Assembly: GCA_002354005.1 (NCBI GenBank)
Contig: DEKS01000032.1
Coordinates: 4,225 to 16,618, forward strand
Direction: 5' to 3'
Source of the DNA: Bacteroidales bacterium UBA2716
GTDB taxonomy: Bacteria; Bacteroidota; Bacteroidia; Bacteroidales; UBA932
DNA length: 12,394 bases
Positions 6,952 to 12,394 of the stretch are shown in pieces. Numbering within the stretch: position 1 is the first letter of the stretch; the number at the start of each line of letters is the position of its first letter. Position numbers and translations under genes: made by a program. The notes under the pieces were generated by a model. It saw only the letters and a program-made list of their open reading frames with translations. It searched no databases and was not told the DNA's origin.

Positions 6952-9882
6952 TTAGAAGGTGACGGTGGCACCCAGGGTGACCACGCGGGTTTCAGGGTAG
7001 CCGGTTCCGTTGTCCACGCCGGGGGTGAGGCCGTTGGTGGAGAGGAGGGCCGGGTCGGTTCCGGTGTAGCCGGTGAAGGTGTACAGGTCGGAGGCGGTGA
7101 GGAATACGCGGAGGCTCTTCAAGACCGAAGTCTTCTTGGGGAAGAAGCTGTAGCCCAGCGTAATGTTCTGGATTTTCATGAAATCGCCCCGCTCCAGGAA
7201 GTAGGAGGTGACCACGCCGCCGTATTCACGGACGTTCTTGTCGGTGGTGTAGGCGCTGCGGAACACGTTGGCGTTACCGGAGCCGATGAGGTTGCCGGCG
7301 CGGCGGTTGTTGTAAATCATGTGGCCGAAGGCACCGTTCATGAAGATGTTCAGGTCCCAGTTCTTGTAACGGAAGGTGTTGTTCCAGGAAAGGAAGAACT
7401 TGGGAATGGTATTGCCAATGTAGCGTTTGTATTCGGCATTGGCCGATGCTGCCGTAATGGTGTTGCCCTCGTTGTCGTACACCAGCATGTCGCCGTTCTC
7501 GTTCACGCCGGCCGACTGGTAGCCGTACAGCTCGCCCAGGCGGCTGCCTTCCTTGTAGCGGTAATAATAGGAGGTCTGGCCCAGTCCGCCGGTGCCCAGC
7601 ATGTCAATGTAGGAGGCGCCGTAAATCTGGTTGGACAGGGTGACAATGCGGGAATAGCCTGTGGAGGCATTGATGCCGCTGGTCCAGGAGAAGTTCTTGT
7701 TCTGGATGACCTCACCTTCCACGGACAGTTCCGCGCCCAGGTTCTGCGTCCGGCCCACATTCACCAGAATGCTGCTGTGGATGAACGGCGGCTGGGGAGC
7801 GGTGTAATTGTACAGGAGATCCGGACTCTCACGGTCGTACAGGTCCAGGCTACCGCGCAGGCGGTTGTTGAAGAAGGAGAAGTCCACACCCACGTTGATG
7901 GCCAGGAGCTTTTCCCAGCTCAGGTCCGGGTTCTCATTGGCGGCCGGATGATAACCTATCACCCAGGAACCGTCCATGAAGTATTGGCCATTGCTGCCGT
8001 AGGTAGGACGGGACACATTGGAACCGCCACGGCGGCCGGTGACACCGAACGATACACGGGGCTTGAGGCTGTTGACCCAGGATGCGTTCTTCATGAAGTC
8101 CATGTTGGCCATTTCCCAGGCCAGGGAAGCGGCCGGGAAGTTACCCCACTTGTTGTTTACACCAAAGTTGGTGGCACCTTCACGACGGATGGAAACCTGT
8201 GCAAAAATGAGGTTCTTCCAATTATAGTTCACGCGCGCGAGAAGGGCGATGACCTTGCTCTGGGACTTGCTGGAACCCATGCCGGCCTGAGCGGGATTCT
8301 CGGTGCGGGCGGTACCGGAGCCAATGTCGTTCCAGAGGATGGAATCGTAGGCAAAACCGCGGTTGGTCATGTTCATGCCTTCCGAGTTGAAGTCCTGATA
8401 GGAATAACCGGCTACGGCATTGAGATGGTGGTCCTCCAGGTGCATGGAATAGTTGAACAGCCATTCCAGCTGGTTGCGCCAGTATTTGTTGTAGCTCAGG
8501 GAAGCAGTACCCTCGTAGCCGTTCCAATACTTCTCATGGCTCTCGATGGGCGTGTAGTTGTTGCTCTTGTAGTCGTTGTAGTCCAGCGAGTAGGTGAGGG
8601 TGCTGGACACGTTGTGCACGTTGTTCTTGAAGAAGGTGGCCTTCAGGGACACGGCGCCGGTGGCGAACAGGCGCTGGCCGTTGGCCGTCTTGTTGAGCAT
8701 GGCTTCCACCGGGTTGGTGGCGTTGGTAGGTGCCGTGGGCTGATAGTAGGACCCGTCGGGGTTGTAGATGGGGAAGGTAGGGTTGATGGTAAGGGCGGTA
8801 CCAAAGGAGCCGTCGTTGCCATAGTCCTCATTTACGCGGCGTACGTTGAGCATCACGTTCAACTGGATGATGTCCTTGATGAGGCGCTGCTCCAGGGCGG
8901 CGCGGGCGCCAAACTCTTCACGGGCGTCCACCAAGTCCACACCCAAGGAGTTCTTGTAGTTCACGGAGGCGTTGTAGGAGCCCTTGGCGGTGCTGCCGTC
9001 CACGGAAACATAGTGGCTGTGGCCGTAAGAGAACTTGCGCAGGAGGGCCTTGTACCAGTCGGTCCGGTAACCGTAGTCCGTACCGCGGCGGGAACGTACC
9101 CACTCGTCGGCCGTGAGGACGGGGATGGGGTCCTTGGCAAAGTTCACGTTGAAAGCGCCGTCATAGGTGACGTGGGCGGTTCCGGGTTCGTCCTTGGAGC
9201 CTTTCTTGGTGGTGATGAGAATCACACCGTTAGCACCGCTGGTACCATAAATGGAGGCCGATGCTGCGTCTTTCAGGACGGTCATGGACTCGATGTCCTG
9301 CGGGGACAGGGAGCGGATTTCGCCGCCGGGGATACCGTCAATGACCACGAGCGGTCCGTTGCCGGCGCTCAGGGAGGTGGCGCCGCGGATCTGGAAGTCG
9401 GAACCGGCGTTGGGGTTGGAACCCTGGCTGGTAACCACGTTCAGACCGGCCACCTTACCGGTGAGCATGGTCATGGGGTTGTTGGTGGTGCCCCGGAAGA
9501 AATCCTTGCTGTCCACCTGTACAACCGATGCGGAGAGCTCTTTCTTGGACAGGGTACCGTAGCCAATGACTACTACGTCGTCCAGGAACTCGGCGTCTTC
9601 CACCAGTGTTACCGTGGCAGGCACTTCGGAGGCCTTGAAGCTTTGTGTGGCATAGCCGATGCAACTGATTTCAATGGTTACGTTGGCATTGGCCACCCGG
9701 AGGGAGTAGTCTCCGTCCAGACCGGTGGAAGTACCGGTGCTTGTTCCTGCTTGCAGGACGGTAGCACCAATCACCGGCCCATGAGCGTCGACTACCACAC
9801 CCTTCACCTCATATCCGCCTTGGGCGGACGCGGTGTACGCTATGCAGAGCATAAGCGCAAGTGCGGAAATAAACCTTTTCAT
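6952..9882 (-). CDS. susC: SusC-like TonB-dependent outer-membrane transporter
   Basis: The product has 976 residues, usual for SusC. The signal peptide is cut after TASA (residue 20). Residues about 24-95 form a carboxypeptidase-regulatory-like beta domain (VKGVVVDAHGPVIGATV, LDGDYSL). A TonB-box-like segment, DDVVVIGYGT, lies at 101-110, followed by the plug domain at about 111-230 (LTGKVAGLNVVTSQGSNP, FQIRGATSLS, PLVVIDGIPGG, DIESMTVLKDAASASIYG, ANGVILITTKKG). The rest is the beta barrel, ending in a phenylalanine (TLGATVTF) as expected for barrel assembly. It imports oligosaccharides with TonB energy in complex with SusD. An in-frame ATG at 9948 would add 22 residues before the signal peptide and lies upstream of the transcription start predicted from the candidate promoter, so 9882 is used. 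It heads the operon and is probably controlled by the adjacent regulator. Starch specificity is inferred from its neighbours. Confidence 0.97.
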   Translation of the reverse strand: MKRFISALALMLCIAYTASAQGGYEVKGVVVDAHGPVIGATVLQAGTSTGTSTGLDGDYSLRVANANVTIEISCIGYATQSFKASEVPATVTLVEDAEFLDDVVVIGYGTLSKKELSASVVQVDSKDFFRGTTNNPMTMLTGKVAGLNVVTSQGSNPNAGSDFQIRGATSLSAGNGPLVVIDGIPGGEIRSLSPQDIESMTVLKDAASASIYGTSGANGVILITTKKGSKDEPGTAHVTYDGAFNVNFAKDPIPVLTADEWVRSRRGTDYGYRTDWYKALLRKFSYGHSHYVSVDGSTAKGSYNASVNYKNSLGVDLVDAREEFGARAALEQRLIKDIIQLNVMLNVRRVNEDYGNDGSFGTALTINPTFPIYNPDGSYYQPTAPTNATNPVEAMLNKTANGQRLFATGAVSLKATFFKNNVHNVSSTLTYSLDYNDYKSNNYTPIESHEKYWNGYEGTASLSYNKYWRNQLEWLFNYSMHLEDHHLNAVAGYSYQDFNSEGMNMTNRGFAYDSILWNDIGSGTARTENPAQAGMGSSKSQSKVIALLARVNYNWKNLIFAQVSIRREGATNFGVNNKWGNFPAASLAWEMANMDFMKNASWVNSLKPRVSFGVTGRRGGSNVSRPTYGSNGQYFMDGSWVIGYHPAANENPDLSWEKLLAINVGVDFSFFNNRLRGSLDLYDRESPDLLYNYTAPQPPFIHSSILVNVGRTQNLGAELSVEGEVIQNKNFSWTSGINASTGYSRIVTLSNQIYGASYIDMLGTGGLGQTSYYYRYKEGSRLGELYGYQSAGVNENGDMLVYDNEGNTITAASANAEYKRYIGNTIPKFFLSWNNTFRYKNWDLNIFMNGAFGHMIYNNRRAGNLIGSGNANVFRSAYTTDKNVREYGGVVTSYFLERGDFMKIQNITLGYSFFPKKTSVLKSLRVFLTASDLYTFTGYTGTDPALLSTNGLTPGVDNGTGYPETRVVTLGATVTF

Positions 9883-9945
9883 TGGGTAGTTAATATGGTT
9901 GGTTAATAGTTTTGACAATTCTTGTGGTCGAATTATCATCCAACG

Positions 9946-9977
9946 CAAAATTATCGGCTTACCTGCGCGTGTCCTAA
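9946..9977 (-). promoter_or_regulatory. Candidate Bacteroidota-type promoter for susC
   Basis: On the minus strand TAATTTTG (9953-9946) matches the -7 consensus TAnnTTTG. Twenty bases upstream TTAG (9977-9974) matches three of four positions of the -33 TTTG box. Transcription would start near 9940, leaving a leader of about 58 nt. This supports the susC start at 9882 over the upstream ATG. The weak -33 box fits a promoter that needs an activator, which is inference. Confidence 0.5.
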
Positions 9978-9987
9978 CAATGTAACG

Positions 9988-10053
9988 AAAATATTATCCA
10001 AAACGACATAATATTTTTGGTAATGAGTTGATTTTCAAAGCATTGCCAAAAAT
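9988..10053. promoter_or_regulatory. Two overlapping inverted repeats upstream of susC: candidate operator region
   Basis: Repeat A is a perfect 10-bp inverted repeat, aaaatattat at 9988-9997 and ataatatttt at 10008-10017, with a 10-bp spacer. Repeat B is a 13-bp inverted repeat with one mismatch, atttttggtaatg at 10013-10025 and cattgccaaaaat at 10041-10053, with a 15-bp spacer. The two share 10013-10017. The motif CCAAAA/TTTTGG occurs three times in the region. It lies just upstream of the candidate susC promoter, where an activator would bind. A weak terminator for the regulator gene is the alternative, but no T-tract follows and repeat B pairs less well in the minus-strand RNA (a C-A mismatch). 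Confidence 0.45.
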
Positions 10054-10086
10054 TAAAAGGGGAGAAAATATAAGTGGATTATTGAC

Positions 10087-11682
10087 CTATTTTAGGCCCG
10101 TTTTCATGATTTCTTCCTCAAATCGCTCGTTCTCTACCCAGGATTTGTTCTTTACGCGGGTTTTGTAGGTGTTGATGGTGTGGATGGAGTAGTCCAGGAA
10201 GCGGGCAATCTTGTCTGTCTCGTTGATCCCCAGGCGGATGAGGGCGAAGATGCGCATTTCCGGGGTAAGCCCGTTCTTGGGGTAAACCTGCTCCGGTTCC
10301 GGGAAGAGCGCGTTGTAGTCATTGACAAAAGTGGGGAAAATTTTGAGGAAGGTGCTGTCAAAAGACGCATACATGCTGTCCCTTTCTTTGTCCAGCGTAG
10401 ATTCCTTAAGGGAACGCCGAAGTTCATCGTACTGGCGGGTTACCAACATTCTGTCTACCAGTTTGTACAACTGGGACATCTTTTCAATGAATTCGGAATT
10501 GATATAGAATGAGTTGCCGATGTACTCAACCTTGATGGCGTTGGCTTCTGCCAGGCGGGCGTTGGCGTCTTCCAACTTCCGGTTGCGCTCTTCAATCCCG
10601 GTCCGGGCCTCGTGCAGGCGGCGATTCTGCCGGCGGAAAAACCAAAGGGATACCACGGCCGCCACGGCAATGATGACGGTGAGGATAATGCTGATTCCCA
10701 TGAGCTTATGCTGTCGGCTCAGGCTGTCGTAGTGGTTTTTCTCTACCAGGGGGAGCACTGCCCCCACCTCCAGTTTACGCAGGCGGGCATTGTAGAAATT
10801 AGCATCGTCGAAGGAAGCCCTCACGTAGCGGGTGGGCCGTTCTACCTCTCCGCGGCGGGAGAGGTATTCGGCCAGCATGCGCAGTGCCGTCGTTTCCTTG
10901 GTGGATGACTTGATATCGCAGATGGCCGATTCACAAATCGCGAGCAGCGCTTCCTCTTCCCGTCCCAAAATCTGGAGCATCCAGCCCATGGACGAGGCAT
11001 AGATGGCGCGGGTGTGCAAATCCAGTCCCGGGCTTTCCAGCAGGGCGGCAAATTCTTCCACGCCTTCCTCGAACTGCCTGTTTTCCATCAGGAAATTGGC
11101 GTTATACTCATGCCAGATACGGGAATTTTCCGGAACAGTCTCCAGAACTTTGCGGCTGTAATATTCCCCGGCCTGCGAGTACTTGTCCCAGTACGGGTCG
11201 GTTTGGGCGTATCCTCTGGCCGAGTAGTTGAGTCGCACCATGGTCCTATAGTAGCTGAGCCGGGTACGGGAAGAGAGTCGTTCTTCCGAGATGGTCCCGG
11301 CCGTATCGAAGGCTTCCTTGTACAAGCCGGCATTGATGAGGCAGATGACCTTGGCCAAATGGGCCTCGGCCAGCAGGTCCGGTATGGGAGCATGGGCCGC
11401 CAGCGCTCCCAGGGCCAGGGCATAGTTATACGCCGAATCGTACTTGTAGCTGGCATATTCCTCATACAGGTGATACGTGGCCTCCCACCGGCCGCCTTCG
11501 TCCACAGCATCCCGAAGGTCTCCCCTGAGCCGGTTGATCCGTTCCTCCTTGCCGGCGTCAAAAAGGGCCTTTTCCTCCAGGGCGGCATCCAGCTCCCGGA
11601 GTTTTTTCTCAATTTCGCGCTTGTGTCCCCCTGCCGTGCCTATCGACAGGCATAGGAAAAGAATCAGAAAAACCGTTCTCAT
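10087..11682 (-). CDS. susR: SusR-like membrane-bound transcriptional regulator
   Basis: The product has 531 residues, close to B. thetaiotaomicron SusR (about 540). An N-terminal signal or anchor segment (MRTVFLILFLCLSIGTAG) is followed by a helical, TPR-like periplasmic region to about 325. A single membrane helix spans about 327-349 (LMGISIILTVIIAVAAVV), then an Arg-rich flank and a coiled coil at about 350-385. The cytoplasmic part (about 384-531) carries the conserved block KVEYIGNSFYINSEFIEKM and a C-terminal helix-turn-helix near 472-515 (LTPEMRIFALIRLGINETDKIA, then YSIHTINTYKTRVKNKS). This layout is that of SusR-type proteins (the C-terminal part probably Pfam DUF6377), which sense maltooligosaccharides in the periplasm and activate sus genes. 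Its position directly upstream of susC on the same strand supports this role. It has its own consensus promoter. Direct activation of this locus is inference. Confidence 0.88.
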   Translation of the reverse strand: MRTVFLILFLCLSIGTAGGHKREIEKKLRELDAALEEKALFDAGKEERINRLRGDLRDAVDEGGRWEATYHLYEEYASYKYDSAYNYALALGALAAHAPIPDLLAEAHLAKVICLINAGLYKEAFDTAGTISEERLSSRTRLSYYRTMVRLNYSARGYAQTDPYWDKYSQAGEYYSRKVLETVPENSRIWHEYNANFLMENRQFEEGVEEFAALLESPGLDLHTRAIYASSMGWMLQILGREEEALLAICESAICDIKSSTKETTALRMLAEYLSRRGEVERPTRYVRASFDDANFYNARLRKLEVGAVLPLVEKNHYDSLSRQHKLMGISIILTVIIAVAAVVSLWFFRRQNRRLHEARTGIEERNRKLEDANARLAEANAIKVEYIGNSFYINSEFIEKMSQLYKLVDRMLVTRQYDELRRSLKESTLDKERDSMYASFDSTFLKIFPTFVNDYNALFPEPEQVYPKNGLTPEMRIFALIRLGINETDKIARFLDYSIHTINTYKTRVKNKSWVENERFEEEIMKTGLK

Positions 11683-11686
11683 GAGG

Positions 11687-11718
11687 CAAAGGTACGGAAA
11701 TTAATTGTAGCCTCCAAA
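11687..11718 (-). promoter_or_regulatory. Consensus Bacteroidota promoter for the regulator gene, nearly leaderless
   Basis: On the minus strand TTTG (11718-11715) and TACCTTTG (11694-11687) are separated by exactly 20 bases, a full match to TTTG-N19-21-TAnnTTTG. Only four bases (CCTC) lie between the -7 box and the ATG of the regulator at 11682, so the predicted transcript starts within a few bases of the start codon. The -33 box lies inside the last codons of the preceding gene. An identical TACCTTTG also occurs 28 bp upstream at 11722-11715. Confidence 0.65.
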
Positions 11719-12394
11719 GGTAATGCGCTGATTGCGAATGGTGTAGGGTACCGGCTTGCCGTCTTTCATGGCTGGGGTCCATTTGGGGCAATGCTTGAGG
11801 ACGCGGACGAGTTCCTTGGAAAAGTCCTCGTCCGTGGAGGAGAGGATGTGGATGTCCCGGAGTTTGCCGTCCTCCCCTACCGTGAACTCGTACTCCACCG
11901 TGGCTATTTTGTCTGCCATGGACTCCGAGTAGCGGAAGTTGGGGTGGATATAGACCTGGAAGAAGGAGGCGCCCTTGCCAAAAGTGGCCGGTGTATCGTA
12001 GGCGCCGTAGCCCAGGCTTTGCAGGAAAGCTTCGTCCTCCGGGGTTAGCGGCAGGTCGGGTTTCTGCGGCCGGGTGAGTTTGGCGGCATCGGCACTTTTG
12101 TAGGTTTTGCCCTGCTTGGTGGCTCCGCCGTTTTGCATAACGCCGATAAACACCTTGCCGTCAGGATAATACAAGGTGTCCAGGCCATTGGCGCGGCCGC
12201 TGGAGAACTCTCCGCAGATGACAGCGCCTGTTGCCATGAACAGGCGGCCATAGCCTTGATACACGCCCCTTACGAAGTTGCCGATGTATAGGCTTCCATC
12301 GGCTCTTATGTTCATCCCGCGCCCCGCCGCCACTGTCCGATGGAACGTGCCCACAAACAGGCCCCGCTCCTTGTGGTACATTTTCCCCTGTCCG
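11701..12394 (-). CDS. MORN-repeat protein with TonB-like C-terminal domain, 5' end outside window
   Basis: The reading frame is open to the right edge, so the true start lies outside; 231 codons are visible. The first roughly 90 visible residues contain about three MORN-type repeats (GQGKM, ADGSLYIGNFVRGVYQGYG, TGAVICGEFSSGRANG, PDGKVFIGVMQ). A linker rich in Lys and Pro follows (KLTRPQKPDLPLTPEDEAF). The last roughly 80 residues resemble a TonB C-terminal domain: VEYEFTVGEDGKLRDIHIL, then an amphipathic helix (FSKELVRVLKHCPKW), then TPAMKDGKPVPYTIRNQRITF. No membrane segment is visible in this part; a signal or anchor may lie upstream. The stop is 18 nt before the regulator start. The function is unknown. 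The TonB-like domain could contact envelope proteins, but nothing visible ties it to starch use. Confidence 0.75.
   Translation of the reverse strand, partial: GQGKMYHKERGLFVGTFHRTVAAGRGMNIRADGSLYIGNFVRGVYQGYGRLFMATGAVICGEFSSGRANGLDTLYYPDGKVFIGVMQNGGATKQGKTYKSADAAKLTRPQKPDLPLTPEDEAFLQSLGYGAYDTPATFGKGASFFQVYIHPNFRYSESMADKIATVEYEFTVGEDGKLRDIHILSSTDEDFSKELVRVLKHCPKWTPAMKDGKPVPYTIRNQRITFGGYN

Noticed and set aside
5225..6955. A 576-codon open frame on the plus strand, antisense to susD
   Set aside because: Same pattern of a shadow frame; SusD motifs on the minus strand explain the sequence.
7321..9906. An 861-codon open frame on the plus strand, antisense to susC
   Set aside because: SusC on the minus strand is unmistakable. 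The plus frame is a Val/Gly/His-rich shadow without domain features.
9915..9934. Short inverted repeats in the susC leader (ACAA-TTC-TTGT and AATTC-N8-GAATT)
   Set aside because: Arms of only four and five bases in AT-rich sequence are expected by chance.
9883..9948. Upstream in-frame ATG at 9948 for susC
   Set aside because: It would add 22 residues before a clear signal peptide and lies upstream of the transcription start predicted from the candidate promoter.
10013..10053. Intrinsic terminator for the regulator gene
   Set aside because: The stem is AT-rich, has a C-A mismatch in the minus-strand RNA, and is not followed by a T-tract. An operator is the better reading, though a weak terminator is not excluded.

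Overview
The window looks like a starch/maltodextrin polysaccharide-utilisation locus (Sus-like PUL) from a GC-rich member of the Bacteroidota, probably order Bacteroidales. The evidence is a SusC/SusD pair, several outer-membrane or periplasmic proteins with Bacteroidota-style signal peptides, a SusR-type membrane regulator, no Shine-Dalgarno sites, and a promoter matching the Bacteroidota consensus (TTTG-N20-TAnnTTTG). The species cannot be fixed from the sequence. No tRNA, rRNA, CRISPR array or insertion sequence was seen.

All genes lie on the minus strand, so transcription runs from high to low coordinates. 11701-12394: 3' part of a MORN-repeat protein with a TonB-like C-terminal domain, running off the right edge. 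10087-11682: SusR-like regulator with signal peptide, periplasmic TPR-like sensor, one membrane segment, coiled coil and C-terminal helix-turn-helix. 9883-10086: the only sizeable intergenic region (204 bp, AT-rich), with two overlapping inverted repeats and a candidate susC promoter. 6952-9882: SusC-type TonB-dependent transporter. 5129-6937: SusD-type lipoprotein. 2730-5126: a large lipoprotein with six tandem CBM26-like starch-binding modules, in the SusE/SusF position. 1307-2665: a compact GH13 lipoprotein, likely a surface alpha-amylase in the SusG role. 1-1310: the first 436 codons of a SusA-like periplasmic neopullulanase/cyclomaltodextrinase, running off the left edge.

The genes make a coherent pathway. 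The six-module lipoprotein and SusD would hold starch at the cell surface. The lipoprotein amylase would cut it. SusC would import maltooligosaccharides using TonB energy, and the SusA-like enzyme would shorten them in the periplasm. The regulator would sense the products and switch on susC onward. Tight junctions (15-nt gap or TAATG overlap, 2-nt gap, 64-nt gap with a hairpin, ATGA overlap) suggest one operon from susC to the left edge.

The pathway itself is known. The points that stand out are the six-module binding protein with a recent internal duplication, the overlapping inverted repeats upstream of susC, a consensus promoter that would give the regulator an almost leaderless mRNA, a strong hairpin between the binding-protein and amylase genes, and a Pro/Gln/Gly/Arg-rich insertion in the SusA-like enzyme.
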